Assembly (NCBI RefSeq): GCF_013337285.1
Contig: NZ_SUPW01000002.1
Coordinates: 682,001-746,000 of the forward strand
Direction of reading: 5' to 3'
From: Agrobacterium tumefaciens
GTDB lineage: Bacteria; Pseudomonadota; Alphaproteobacteria; Rhizobiales; Rhizobiaceae
Length of the DNA: 64,000 bases
Under the pieces are notes generated by a model. It saw only the letters and a program-made list of their open reading frames with translations, had not been told where the DNA came from and made no database searches. Below, in pieces: positions 1 to 9,979 of this stretch. How positions within the stretch are numbered: the first letter of the stretch is position 1; every line of letters begins with the position of its first letter. Made by a program: the position numbers and the translations under genes.

Positions 1-909
<909 letters not shown>

Positions 910-995
910 CGTTTGGTCTTGGTCGTGGAGGTACTCAACCGCCCCGTCGCGCGGGGCGGCTAAAACCTGATAACAAAGGTTGAAAACCTCTCCTC

Positions 996-1082
996 CGTCA
1001 TGCTCGGGCCTGTCCCGAACATCTGCAACCGGTTGATTTTACGCGGCGTTGATAGATCCTCGGGACAAGCCCGAGGATGACG
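996..1082. repeat. RIME-like palindromic intergenic repeat, family A copy 1
   Basis: The ends are inverted copies of each other: CGTCATGCTCGGGCCTGTCC on the left and GGACAAGCCCGAGGATGACG on the right. The centre holds ATCTGCAACCGGTTGATTTT. Related copies lie at 22843-22928 and 48159-48235, with fragments near 8131-8190 and 9715-9740. This is the pattern of rhizobial intergenic mosaic elements. Confidence 0.75.
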
Positions 1083-1116
1083 TCGAATGTGACGTGAGAC
1101 TTACCATCGTTCAATC

Positions 1117-1139
1117 AGCCGCTCTCCGAGCGGCTTTTT
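1117..1139 (+). terminator. Rho-independent terminator downstream of ilvD
   Basis: Perfect 8-bp stem AGCCGCTC/GAGCGGCT with a TCC loop, followed by TTTT. It lies about 210 bases after the ilvD stop, beyond the repeat. Confidence 0.6.
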
Positions 1140-1342
1140 GCTGTCCTCAAATAGGTGGTGTGCTGCGTTCACAAACAGATTCAATTGCCTCAGAAGGTGA
1201 TTCTCCATCTTCGTTCAACATTCTGTTTTGAAATAATAAATTCGAATTTATCAGCTCGCCGCCGGCCATGCCGCAGTCACATTGGAGTGATGTTCGTCCA
1301 TCCGCTCTTTTCCCGGACGCAGCGATGCCTAACTTCAATCTC

Positions 1343-2344
1343 ATGAAAAGACGAACCGCACTCGCCCTTATCGCCTCCCTGCCTTTTGCCCCGCTTGCCC
1401 GCGCGCAGACCGCCAGCAATGCCGCCAGTTTCGACCCGTTATTGAGGGAGGCAGATGCGCTTTCCAGCCTCAAGGCTGTCATCGTCAGTATTGATGGCGA
1501 GGAGATTGCCAGCCGTGCCTATCACGGCGCGAGCCTCACCGGCTCCGCCAACATCAAATCAGCCTCGAAATCCGTCATTTCGGCGCTGGTTGGTATGGCT
1601 ATCGACAAGAAGATACTATCGGGTGCCGATCAGCCGATCGCCACCATTCTGCGTAGTGATTTTCCGCAAAACCCCGATCCGCGTCTGGAGAGGATCACCA
1701 TTGGCAATCTTCTGTCCATGCAATCGGGTCTGGAGCGCATGTCCGGGCCGAATTACGGTCGCTGGGTTGCCAGCCGCAACTGGGTGCGTATGGCGCTGGG
1801 TTCCGGTTTTGCCGGAGAACCTGATGGTGGCATGCTTTATTCCACCGGTTCAACGCATCTGCTTTCGGCGATATTGACCAAAGCCTCCGGTCGCTCGACG
1901 CTGGCTCTGGCCCGTGACTGGTTTCGGCCGCTCGAGCGGTTTACCATCGGCGGCTGGGAGCGTGATCCGCAGGGCATCTATCTCGGCGGCAATCAGATGG
2001 CGATGACGGCGCGGTCGTTGCTGGCATTCGGCGAACTGTACCGGCGTGGCGGCGTGACGCCGGACGGTGAACGGCTGATATCGCAGGGCTGGATCGATCA
2101 ATCCTGGCAGCAGCGCACCAATTCCGTCTTCAATGGTGATGGTTATGGCTATTGCTGGTTCATCAAGGAGATGGCTGGCGAGCAGGTTTATTATGCCTGG
2201 GGTTATGGCGGGCAGATGCTTTACATCGTTCCCGCCAAACGGCTTTCCGTGGTCATGACGTCGCGCGAAGACGCGCCTTCAGCCCGAACCGGTTATCGCG
2301 ATCAGCTGCACGGGCTGATGGAGAATATCATTCGGGCAGCCTGA
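1343..2344 (+). CDS. Secreted serine hydrolase, class C beta-lactamase/penicillin-binding-protein family
   Basis: About 333 residues with the serine beta-lactamase-like fold. The start at 1343 is chosen because it gives a clean Sec signal (MKRRTALALIASLPFAPLARA, cleaved near residue 21). In-frame ATGs at 1325 and 1268 would add a non-signal extension. The catalytic SxxK motif is SASK at residues 73-76. YSTGS near residue 166 takes the place of the YxN motif, and WGYGGQ near the C terminus replaces the KTG/HxG triad. This pattern is common in esterases and 6-aminohexanoate-dimer-hydrolase-like proteins, so antibiotic hydrolysis should not be assumed. The substrate is unknown. It stands alone and converges on the next gene. 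Confidence 0.8.
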   Translation: MKRRTALALIASLPFAPLARAQTASNAASFDPLLREADALSSLKAVIVSIDGEEIASRAYHGASLTGSANIKSASKSVISALVGMAIDKKILSGADQPIATILRSDFPQNPDPRLERITIGNLLSMQSGLERMSGPNYGRWVASRNWVRMALGSGFAGEPDGGMLYSTGSTHLLSAILTKASGRSTLALARDWFRPLERFTIGGWERDPQGIYLGGNQMAMTARSLLAFGELYRRGGVTPDGERLISQGWIDQSWQQRTNSVFNGDGYGYCWFIKEMAGEQVYYAWGYGGQMLYIVPAKRLSVVMTSREDAPSARTGYRDQLHGLMENIIRAA

Positions 2345-2357
2345 CTGGCGTTGCCAG

Positions 2358-2711
2358 TCACAGCGGCCTGTTGATGCTTTGGAAGGCTTCTCCGAGCTTC
2401 GTCATCCGCTCCTCATAAGCTTTTGTCAGGCAGGCGACGTCAGCTGCGCATTCCTGCCGTTTCTTCAGCCACTGGCTCTGTTCGTCGCGCAGCGCATCGC
2501 GCGAGCCCATGGCCATCAGCTGGGTGAGGATGTCGAAGGTGGTGGCCATTTTCACATCCTGGTCGTTCAGGGAGCGGTTGTCGCAGATCGCCTTTTCGTC
2601 GGCTGCGAGATCAGTCTTCGTGCAATCGAAGCTGGCAGCGGCGGCGGGCGAACCGAACGTGGAGACGCAGAGTAGGAGGCCGCAGGCGAGAAAAGTCTGT
2701 TTCAGATGCAT
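2358..2711 (-). CDS. Secreted LprI-like (DUF1311) protein
   Basis: 117 residues with a Sec signal peptide of about 25 residues ending in AAA. The mature part shows the DUF1311/LprI pattern: FDCTK, then AEKAICDN, then Leu-Asn-Asp-Gln-Asp, a Trp-Leu-Lys-Lys-Arg segment and paired cysteines (C...C in ECAADVACL). Mycobacterial LprI is a lysozyme inhibitor, and some relatives share only the fold, so a periplasmic role in binding an enzyme or envelope polymer is inference. The four cysteines probably form two disulfides. It converges with the serine hydrolase, with a 13-base gap between the stops. Confidence 0.75.
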   Translation of the reverse strand: MHLKQTFLACGLLLCVSTFGSPAAAASFDCTKTDLAADEKAICDNRSLNDQDVKMATTFDILTQLMAMGSRDALRDEQSQWLKKRQECAADVACLTKAYEERMTKLGEAFQSINRPL

Positions 2712-2883
2712 GGATCGTTTCTTTCAAGGACAATCGATGCCGATGAAACCAAAAAGGGGCGTCGGTGGTTCCAATCTCCGGAACCGGCCTGCACAGGGAA
2801 AAGGCTGGCCATCATCTTGCCGCTCTTTGCTTTACAGGCTTTGGCGTTATAACTCCATCTTACTGATGACGATGAGGAATCAC

Positions 2884-4290
2884 ATGCGAAGCGTGTTGAA
2901 GTATCTGTCCACCGGCTTTCTCGCCGCGCTCATTCTCTTGCCAGCGGGCGCTCAGGCGCAGGACAACAAGACCGTGCCGGCAAGCCAAACGGAAATGCAG
3001 CTTTCCTTCGCGCCGCTGGTCAAGCGCACCGCAGGAGCTGTGGTGAACGTCTATGCCGAGCGCGTCGTGCAGCGGCGTCTGTCGCCTTTTGCCGGCGACC
3101 CGTTCTTCGAGCAGTTCTTCGGCCAGCAGATGCCGAACCGCACGGAAAAACAGTCGTCGCTCGGCTCGGGCGTGATCGTGACCGCCGGCGGCCTGGTGGT
3201 GACCAACAATCACGTCATTGATGGCGCTGACGATATCAAGGTGGCGTTGGCGGATGGACGCGAGTTCTCCTCCAAGGTGCTGATGAAGGACGACCGCATC
3301 GATCTCGCCATTCTGCAGATCGATGCGAAGGAACAGTTCCCGGTGTTGTCGCTTGGCAATTCGGACGCCATCGAAGTCGGTGATCTGGTGCTGGCCATCG
3401 GCAACCCCTTCGGTGTCGGCCAGACGGTGACGAGCGGTATCGTTTCGGGTCTGGCGCGCAACCAGGTGACACAGGGCGATTTCGGCTTCTTCATCCAGAC
3501 TGACGCTTCCATCAACCCCGGCAATTCCGGTGGTGCGCTGATGAACATGGCCGGTGAGCTGATCGGCATCAACACGGCAATCTTTTCCAAGGGCGGCGGG
3601 TCTAACGGCATCGGCTTTGCCATTCCTGCCAACCTCGTCCGCGTGTTCGTCGCTGCGGCTGAGCGCGGAGACGCCAATTTCCAACGCCCCTATATTGGCG
3701 CGACTTTCGATCCCGTGACGTCTGATGTCGCCGAGGCGCTCGGTCTGCATCGCGCCCGTGGTGCACTCGTCGTCAGTGTCGTCAAGGACGGCCCGGCGGA
3801 GAAGGCGGGTATCGAGCCGGGACAGGTCGTCACTGCCGTCAACGGTTTCGAGGTCGAGCATCCCGACGCTCTTGGTTATCGCCTGACGACGGCGGGCATC
3901 GGTAAATCTGCCGAGCTTACCGTGATGGACAAGGGCAAAGAAAAGAAGCTGACCATCGCACTGGACACGGCGCCGGAAACCGCGCCGCGTGATGAACGCC
4001 TGATCGAGGGCCGCAACCCCTTCGCCGGTGCGACCGTTGCCAATCTTTCGCCGAAGCTTGCCGATGAGTTGCGTATGCCGTCGCAGGTGACGGGCGTCGT
4101 CATCACCGATGTGAAGCGCGGTTCCCCGGCCTATCGTGTCGGTTTCCAGCCGAAGGATGTCATTCTGTCGCTGAATGGTTCGGATATCGGCTCCACGGCG
4201 GCGGTCGAGAAGGCGCTGGATGACAATCCCGGCTTCTGGCGGGTGGAAATCCTGCGTGACGGGCAGCGTATCCGGCAGTTCCTGCGATGA
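2884..4290 (+). CDS. degP: Periplasmic serine protease of the DegP/HtrA (Do) family
   Basis: 468 residues. It degrades or refolds misfolded envelope proteins. A signal peptide (residues 1-24, ending GAQAQ) is followed by a trypsin-like domain. The catalytic triad is visible as H110 (TNNHVIDGA), D140 (DRIDLAIL) and S215 (NPGNSGGAL). Two PDZ domains follow at about 250-340 and 375-465. The start at 2884 has GAGG six bases upstream. ATGs at 2866 and 2872 are in frame and less well placed. Its stop overlaps the rarA start by four bases (ATGA), so the two are probably translationally coupled. Rhizobia carry several Do paralogues, so the exact paralogue is uncertain. Confidence 0.9.
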   Translation: MRSVLKYLSTGFLAALILLPAGAQAQDNKTVPASQTEMQLSFAPLVKRTAGAVVNVYAERVVQRRLSPFAGDPFFEQFFGQQMPNRTEKQSSLGSGVIVTAGGLVVTNNHVIDGADDIKVALADGREFSSKVLMKDDRIDLAILQIDAKEQFPVLSLGNSDAIEVGDLVLAIGNPFGVGQTVTSGIVSGLARNQVTQGDFGFFIQTDASINPGNSGGALMNMAGELIGINTAIFSKGGGSNGIGFAIPANLVRVFVAAAERGDANFQRPYIGATFDPVTSDVAEALGLHRARGALVVSVVKDGPAEKAGIEPGQVVTAVNGFEVEHPDALGYRLTTAGIGKSAELTVMDKGKEKKLTIALDTAPETAPRDERLIEGRNPFAGATVANLSPKLADELRMPSQVTGVVITDVKRGSPAYRVGFQPKDVILSLNGSDIGSTAAVEKALDDNPGFWRVEILRDGQRIRQFLR

Positions 4291-5603
4291 GTGATGACCT
4301 CTTTGCCCCGCAAGTGCCTGTCGAGGTCGCCAATCGGCGGCCTCTTGCCGATCGCCTGCGTCCCAAAACGCTGGCGGAGGTAAGTGGGCAGCCGCATCTG
4401 ACGGGCGAAGAGGGCGTGCTGCGCCGGATGATTGACAGCGGCTCCTTGGGGTCGATGATCTTCTGGGGGCCGCCCGGAACCGGCAAGACCACGGTTGCCC
4501 GCCTGCTTTCCGGTGAGGCGGGACTGGCTTTCGAGCAGATATCGGCGATCTTTTCCGGTGTCGCAGATCTCAAGAAGGTGTTCGAAGGCGCGCGGACACG
4601 TCGGATGAACGGTCGGCAGACGCTGTTGTTCGTTGACGAGATACACCGCTTCAACCGCGCCCAGCAGGATAGCTTTCTGCCGGTCATGGAGGATGGCACC
4701 ATCATCCTGGTGGGCGCAACCACCGAAAATCCGTCCTTCGAACTCAACGCCGCTCTTTTGTCGCGGGCGCGGGTGCTGACATTTGGTTCGCATGATGAGG
4801 ATAGTCTCAGTGAACTTCTGAAACGAGCTGAGGAGGCGGAGAGCAAACCCCTGCCACTGACGGAGGAGGCGCGGGCGAGCCTGATCCGCATGGCGGATGG
4901 CGATGGTCGCGCCGTACTGACACTTGCCGAAGAGGTTTGGCGCGCGGCGAGGAAGGACGAGACTTTTGACACCGAAGGGCTGACGCGCATCGTGCAGCGC
5001 CGTGCTCCGCTTTACGACAAGGGCCAGGACGGTCACTATAATCTCATTTCGGCGCTGCATAAATCGGTTCGCGGCTCTGACCCGGACGCGGCGCTTTATT
5101 ACCTGGCCCGCATGTTCGATGCCGGCGAAGACCCGCTTTATCTGGGGCGGCGGCTGGTGCGCATGGCAGTGGAGGATATCGGCCTTGCCGATCCGCAGGC
5201 GCTTGCCGTCTGCAATGCCGCCAAGGATGCCTATGATTATCTCGGCTCGCCTGAAGGCGAACTGGCGCTGGCTCAGGCCTGCGTTTATCTCGCCACCGCG
5301 CCGAAATCCAACGCCGTTTATACCGCTTTCAAATCGGCGATGCGCGCGGCCAAGGAAAACGGCTCGCTGGTGCCGCCGAAACATATTCTCAACGCACCGA
5401 CCAAGCTCATGAAGGGCGAGGGTTACGGCGATGGCTACCGTTACGACCATGACGAGCCGGACGCCTTTTCGGGGCAGGATTATTTCCCGGAGAAAATGGG
5501 CCGTACGACCTTTTACGATCCGCCCGACCGGGGTTTTGAGCGGGAAATCCGCAAGCGTCTCGACTGGTGGGCGAAGCTGCGCCGCGAGCGTGGATCGCGT
5601 TAA
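4287..5603 (+). CDS. rarA: Replication-associated recombination ATPase RarA (MgsA)
   Basis: 438 residues, AAA+ clamp-loader-like ATPase of the RarA/MgsA/WRNIP1 family, which acts at stalled replication forks. Walker A is GPPGTGKTT near residue 62, Walker B is LLFVDEIHRFN near 113, and GATTENPSFELN is the family's sensor 1 region. The C-terminal half has HYNLISALHKSVRGSDPDA and the DPLYLGRRLVRMAVEDIGLA segment typical of RarA tetramerisation domains. Length matches E. coli RarA (447). It overlaps the degP stop by four bases, so expression may be coupled to envelope protease synthesis. Confidence 0.93.
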   Translation: MSDDLFAPQVPVEVANRRPLADRLRPKTLAEVSGQPHLTGEEGVLRRMIDSGSLGSMIFWGPPGTGKTTVARLLSGEAGLAFEQISAIFSGVADLKKVFEGARTRRMNGRQTLLFVDEIHRFNRAQQDSFLPVMEDGTIILVGATTENPSFELNAALLSRARVLTFGSHDEDSLSELLKRAEEAESKPLPLTEEARASLIRMADGDGRAVLTLAEEVWRAARKDETFDTEGLTRIVQRRAPLYDKGQDGHYNLISALHKSVRGSDPDAALYYLARMFDAGEDPLYLGRRLVRMAVEDIGLADPQALAVCNAAKDAYDYLGSPEGELALAQACVYLATAPKSNAVYTAFKSAMRAAKENGSLVPPKHILNAPTKLMKGEGYGDGYRYDHDEPDAFSGQDYFPEKMGRTTFYDPPDRGFEREIRKRLDWWAKLRRERGSR

Positions 5604-5683
5604 GCGGCATTCTTCACAAACAGATTCATGTGCTTGGCAAAAAGAGTCGCAAAGCGGCGCTATCTCTTTGTTTATTAAAGAAA

Positions 5684-5998
5684 TCAGGATGCTTTGCGAT
5701 GCGGCGCGACCTGCGGCTGCGCCGGCAGCATCTTAACCGAGGATTCCGCCAGGCCGTTTTGTCCTTCGGCGTCGATTATCAGATGCCAGTGCAATGTTTC
5801 GGGAATGGTGATGCGCACCGGCGATTTTTTCGCGACGCCGCCGAGATATTTGAAGTCGAGCAATTCGGTGAAGCGCTGGAAATTCGCACCCGTCATCAGC
5901 CGGACGTTGTTAATGGCGGACAGGGACACTTCAATGACCGTGCCGGCTCGCAATTCCTTGAGATCATAATGCGTAAAGCGGAAATTCGGCCGTGCCAT
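5684..5998 (-). CDS. DUF1883 domain protein
   Basis: 104 residues, no signal peptide. The N-terminal FTHYDLKELRAGTVIEVSLS and the later TLHWHLIIDAEG fit the DUF1883 family, a small beta-rich domain sometimes fused to TIR-like or other domains. Function is not established. It stands alone between convergent rarA and the divergent chemoreceptor gene, and would be transcribed from the 240-base intergenic region to its right. Confidence 0.7.
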   Translation of the reverse strand: MARPNFRFTHYDLKELRAGTVIEVSLSAINNVRLMTGANFQRFTELLDFKYLGGVAKKSPVRITIPETLHWHLIIDAEGQNGLAESSVKMLPAQPQVAPHRKAS

Positions 5999-6239
5999 CG
6001 CGCGCCTCCCTGTACCCGTATTTCGGTCAAAGAGAATAGGGCCTCACGGTTAACGGCGTCTTTAAAGTCCTCCGACCCCGCTCGAAAATTGCAGCCTGTC
6101 GTGCCGGTTTCGAACGGTTTGACGATAAGGCCGATGTCTATGGAAATAATACCAACGTATAATATGTGTATTTAATAATAATAAATTTTTAGCCTTTAAC
6201 ATCGCCTGATCGAAGTGTCGTCAATGGTGTTGGGGGAAC
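5999..6239. other. Intergenic region between DUF1883 gene and chemoreceptor
   Basis: No gene seen. The right part (about 6140-6200) is unusually A+T-rich for this window, with CGTATAATATGTGTATTTAATAATA-type sequence upstream of the chemoreceptor, and could hold its promoter. Two TTAA tetramers at 6050 and 6062 resemble a CtrA site but are eight bases apart, not seven. Confidence 0.4.
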
Positions 6240-8054
6240 ATGAAAAACGTCACGATATCTATGCGCCTTTATGCGCTTGTCGCATTGTTTCTGGCAATAT
6301 TGACCGCAGCGCTGACGTTCAGCCTGTTCGAGACCTTCCATGAGATGGAACGTGAGCGCAAAGCCGGGCTTGCGTCGATGAACGAAACCGCGGTCGCCAT
6401 TCTCGAGCAATATTATCGTCTGGAGCAGAGCGGTAGCTTGACACGGGAAGCCGCGCAGCAGCAGGCCAAGACGACGATCGCGGCGATGCGTTATGGCAAG
6501 GGTAGCGGTTATTTCTGGATCAACGATATGCATCCCAAAATGGTGATGCATCCGATCAAGCCTGAAATGAACGGCACCGATCTTACCGCCAACAAGGACC
6601 CGAACGGCAAGGCGCTGTTCGTCGAATTCGTGAACACGGTGAAGGCGGGCGGTCAGGGTTTTGTCGATTATTACTGGCCGAAGCCCGGCGCGCCGGACCC
6701 GGTCGAGAAATTCTCCCATGTCGCCGGTTTTGCGCCCTGGGGCTGGATCGTTGGCACCGGCGTTTATGTCGACGATCTGGAAGCGGTGTTCTGGAACGAT
6801 GCCTATTTCAACATCGGTCTGTGCGTTCTGTCTGCCCTTCTGGTCATCGGCGTGGCTGCCGCCGTCGTGCGCAGCGTGACGCGGCCGATCGACCTGATCC
6901 GCCAGAGCATGAAGCGGATCGCCGATGGTGACGGCGCGGCCGAAATCCAGTTTGCTGACCGCCGCAACGAAATCGGCGCGATTGCCAAGACACTTTTGGT
7001 CTTGCGTGACAGCGTCAATGAGCGCAGCGCCCTGCAGGCCCGTGAGGCTGACCAGCAGCGGGCACTGGAAGAGGCGCGGCGAGGCAATGAAACGGTTCTC
7101 CGCTCGGCATCCGAACGTCAGGCCCACGCCATGACCCAGCTCGGCAATTCGCTGGAGGCGCTTGCCAATGGCGATCTGACCGTTGAGCTTGCCGATATCG
7201 GCGCGGATTATGAAAAATTGCGCATGGATTTCAATCGTGCAGTCGGCGCGTTGCACGGCGCCATCGAGGCGATTGCCCGAACCGGCCATGTCGTCAATGA
7301 CAGCGCCTCCGATATCAGCGGCGCGACCGGCAATCTCTCGCGCCGGACCGAACAGCAGGCGGCGGCTCTGGAGGAGACGGCGGCGGCTCTCGATGAGATT
7401 ACCGCCACGGTGCGCACGGCTTCCGAGCGGGCCAATGAGGCGCGGCAGATGGTGCAGGACACGAAAACCAGCGCCGGCCGCTCAGGCGAGATCGTTCGCA
7501 ACGCCGTTGATGCCATGGGCCGTATCGAAGATTCCTCCAAACGCATCGGGCAGATCATCTCCGTCATCGACGAAATCGCCTTCCAGACCAACCTTCTGGC
7601 GCTGAATGCCGGTGTCGAGGCCGCACGGGCCGGCGAGGCGGGACGCGGTTTTGCCGTGGTGGCGCAGGAGGTGCGTGAACTGGCGCAACGCTCGGCCAAT
7701 GCCGCCAAGGAGATCAAGACCCTGATCAATCGCTCTGCAGAAGAGGTTGGCGGCGGCGTGGCGCTCGTTCGTTCGACGGGCGATGCGCTGGACGAGATCA
7801 TGGCGCTGGTCAACCGTGTCGACGGCCACGTCAACTCCATCGCCACGGCGGCGCGCGAACAGGCGACCGGCCTGCAGGAGATCAACACTTCCGTCAACCA
7901 CATGGACCAGATGACGCAGCAGAACGCCGCCATGGTGGAAGAGACGACGGCGGCCAGCCAGACGCTGGCCGAGGAAAGCCAGCAGCTGCGCTCGCTGCTT
8001 TCCCGTTTCGAACTGGGGCATGGGGCAGGGCGCGAGGTTTCTCGGGCGGCTTGA
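6240..8054 (+). CDS. Methyl-accepting chemotaxis protein with a single Cache sensor
   Basis: 604 residues, inner-membrane chemoreceptor. TM1 spans about 8-30 and TM2 about 190-211. The periplasmic loop holds a single-Cache domain, with the [25 protein letters not shown] and [12 protein letters not shown] signature of the family that binds small carboxylates or similar ligands. A HAMP domain follows at about 211-263, then a second HAMP-like helix pair near 300-340. The signalling domain has the conserved hairpin tip [19 protein letters not shown] near residue 443. The C terminus ends in [11 protein letters not shown] and lacks the NWETF-type CheR/CheB tether. It stands alone; the ligand cannot be told from sequence. 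Confidence 0.93.
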   Translation: MKNVTISMRLYALVALFLAILTAALTFSLFETFHEMERERKAGLASMNETAVAILEQYYRLEQSGSLTREAAQQQAKTTIAAMRYGKGSGYFWINDMHPKMVMHPIKPEMNGTDLTANKDPNGKALFVEFVNTVKAGGQGFVDYYWPKPGAPDPVEKFSHVAGFAPWGWIVGTGVYVDDLEAVFWNDAYFNIGLCVLSALLVIGVAAAVVRSVTRPIDLIRQSMKRIADGDGAAEIQFADRRNEIGAIAKTLLVLRDSVNERSALQAREADQQRALEEARRGNETVLRSASERQAHAMTQLGNSLEALANGDLTVELADIGADYEKLRMDFNRAVGALHGAIEAIARTGHVVNDSASDISGATGNLSRRTEQQAAALEETAAALDEITATVRTASERANEARQMVQDTKTSAGRSGEIVRNAVDAMGRIEDSSKRIGQIISVIDEIAFQTNLLALNAGVEAARAGEAGRGFAVVAQEVRELAQRSANAAKEIKTLINRSAEEVGGGVALVRSTGDALDEIMALVNRVDGHVNSIATAAREQATGLQEINTSVNHMDQMTQQNAAMVEETTAASQTLAEESQQLRSLLSRFELGHGAGREVSRAA

Positions 8055-8076
8055 TTTATCTATATGAGATAGCGAG

Positions 8077-8102
8077 AAGGGCGCGGCTTTGGCTGCGCCC
8101 TT
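8077..8102 (+). terminator. Hairpin downstream of the chemoreceptor gene
   Basis: Stem AAGGGCGC/GCGCCCTT with a 10-base loop, 22 bases after the stop. The T-run is short (TTAG), so termination may be weak. Confidence 0.45.
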
Positions 8103-8361
8103 AGCTTGTTGACGGACCTTCAACCACGCCTCGTAAAATCAATCGGTTGCAGATGCTCGGGACAGGACCGAGTATTACGGCGGAGAGGTCTTCAAACTTT
8201 CTCTTCTCCACGGATGCGGCTTGGCCGGGCTTTTGCATCAGATGGACCGCAAAACTAGCCATTCGTTATTTCCGGCAACCAATAAGGTTTCGTTTACCTC
8301 ATTTCTTTAAAATTTGACCTGTATTGCCGCGATTGCGGCCGCTGAAGGTACAGGTTCTCGT
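8103..8361. other. Intergenic region with a partial RIME fragment
   Basis: About 260 bases without a gene. At 8131-8180 the sequence resembles the centre and one arm of the family A repeat (AATCAATCGGTTGCAGATGC, then a CTCGGGAC/GACCGAG inverted pair). The rest is probably the leader of the next gene. Confidence 0.4.
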
Positions 8362-9663
8362 ATGGCGTATGTTTCCCTTCCGCGTCGTCTTGTGACGTTG
8401 CTGATGATTTCCACGGTCATGGTGTCTTGTTCGGCGGAAGGCCTCGTTCCACCGGCGGAGGTGGATGGCACCACGCGTGTCAGCGCCATAAGGTCGTCGC
8501 GGCAGCAGGGCTACAGCGCACCGCCGGGTGCGGTCTACCAGGCCGAGCGGGCCGGGCAGGCCACCGATTATCCCGCAGCCGTGTCGCAGCCGATGCCGGA
8601 GCCTTACGCTTCGCAGGATCCCCTGCTGCAATCGCCGCAGGGCGGGCAGGGTTATTCCACACTCGATACCCAGCATCAGGCGCGTATGGCCGCCAGCGGT
8701 CACAGCGCCCAGACGCAGACCATGCCAGCGCAGCCCATGCAGAACCAGACCATGTCCTCGCAGTCGCAGTCGATGGCTGACAGTCAGATGGCCGAAGGCG
8801 AGGCCGGGGTGAACATGGATTCCATGCTGGGCGTGGAACCGGTTCGCGGGCTTGCGGAAGAGCAGGATGCCGATATTGCCGAGGGTGTTTCGGAGCAGCC
8901 GGTTGTGGATGGTATCGGCACCGACAATCCGGTGGCCGTCTCTCCTCCTCGCCGACAGCAGGGCGCCAGTCAATCACGGCTGATCCCGCCGCCACCGGTT
9001 GGCTCGTCTTCCCGCCGCCAGCCGGTGGAGGAGGTTGCCATGCTGATGCCAAATGATCCGATGGCGCGTGGTGGGCAAAGCAACCGGTCGTCCATGCCTC
9101 CCGGCATCATGCCTTCCTCGGAAGTTGCCTGCCGCACCGAGCTGCGCCGTCTTGGCGTCGCTTTCCGCGATGTGGCGCGTATCGCCGACGGCCCGACCTG
9201 CGGCATCGATTATCCGATCGAACTTAGCGGACTTGCCAGCGGCGTCGCCATCCGTCCGGCGGTGAAGCTCAATTGCCAGGTCACGCTCGCCTTCGCAAAA
9301 TGGGTGAAGTTCGAACTCGTGCCATCCTCGCGCTTCCGTTACCTCTCCGGCGTTGGCCGCATCACGCCGATGGGTGGTTACTCCTGCCGCAAGATGAATT
9401 CGCGCTCCAGCAACCCCTGGTCCGAACATGCACGTGGCAACGCCATCGATATCGGCACCATCACGCTCAAGAACGGCAAGGAAATCGACGTTCGCAGCAA
9501 GAACTTCTTTGCCTTCCGGGAGAAAGCGCTACTGAAGGCGGTGAGGTCCGATAGCTGCAAATATTTCTCGACCGTTCTCGGGCCGGGCAGCGATCCCAAT
9601 CACTGGAACCATTTCCACTTCGACCTGCGCACCCGCAAGTCGGGATACAGGCATTGCGATTAA
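8362..9663 (+). CDS. Extensin-like C-terminal domain protein, probable lipoprotein
   Basis: 434 residues from the ATG at 8362. This start gives a basic, hydrophobic export signal ending VMVSCSAEG, a loose lipobox with Met at -3; an ATG-independent start at 8314 is in frame but adds no signal. Residues 25-250 are low-complexity and rich in Gln, Met, Ser and Pro (MQNQTMSSQSQSMADSQMAE). The last 180 residues are the extensin-like domain, with five cysteines, SEHARGNAIDIG and HWNHFHFD. The latter pair resembles the metal-binding His/Asp pattern of LAS-type D-Ala-D-Ala peptidases, so a peptidoglycan-directed role at the envelope is plausible. No partner gene is linked. Confidence 0.8.
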   Translation: MAYVSLPRRLVTLLMISTVMVSCSAEGLVPPAEVDGTTRVSAIRSSRQQGYSAPPGAVYQAERAGQATDYPAAVSQPMPEPYASQDPLLQSPQGGQGYSTLDTQHQARMAASGHSAQTQTMPAQPMQNQTMSSQSQSMADSQMAEGEAGVNMDSMLGVEPVRGLAEEQDADIAEGVSEQPVVDGIGTDNPVAVSPPRRQQGASQSRLIPPPPVGSSSRRQPVEEVAMLMPNDPMARGGQSNRSSMPPGIMPSSEVACRTELRRLGVAFRDVARIADGPTCGIDYPIELSGLASGVAIRPAVKLNCQVTLAFAKWVKFELVPSSRFRYLSGVGRITPMGGYSCRKMNSRSSNPWSEHARGNAIDIGTITLKNGKEIDVRSKNFFAFREKALLKAVRSDSCKYFSTVLGPGSDPNHWNHFHFDLRTRKSGYRHCD

Positions 9664-9746
9664 ATCGTCCTGCCGGGGTAGATTTGAAGGTTGCCGAGGG
9701 CCGTGACAAAGTTTGAAAATCTCTCCTCCGTCATCCATGGCGGCAC

Positions 9747-9922
9747 AAAAAAAGACCGGCCCGAAGGCCGGTGAAGAAGACTGCCTTATCGGGGGGATAT
9801 CGGCGTCTTTGCAAGGGCATGCAATGGGACATGGTCCCAAGAAGCGGTCCATCCGGTGCGGATTTTGCGGCAAAAGACATCGCGCCGTACTAACCTGCGG
9901 CAAACATGGCTTGCCGCCCTTT
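9747..9922 (-). ncRNA. Candidate small RNA with its own promoter and terminator
   Basis: On the minus strand a -35-like TTGTCA (complement of 9952-9957) is 17 bases from a -10-like TAGCGT (complement of 9929-9934), placing a start near 9922. The transcript would end at a perfect stem (ACCGGCC/GGCCGGT, 9055-type positions 9755-9772, CGAA-class loop) followed by TCTTTTTTTG, a strong terminator. No minus-strand gene lies upstream that needs this terminator, since the neighbours on both sides read the other way. No convincing ORF lies inside. A 5-bp inverted pair GTCAC/GTGAC at 9940-9955 overlaps the promoter spacer and could be an operator. Predicted only. Confidence 0.4.
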
Positions 9923-9979
9923 TCTGATACGCTATGAGCGTCACATGTTTGTGACAACGGCCCCCGGGAGCCTGCTTTG

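Noticed and set aside
4131..5450. A 439-codon open frame antisense to rarA
   Set aside because: Same reason; the sense strand carries the Walker motifs.
6050..6065. CtrA-binding-site look-alike (TTAA ... TTAA)
   Set aside because: The spacing is eight bases instead of seven, and it is not near a clear promoter.
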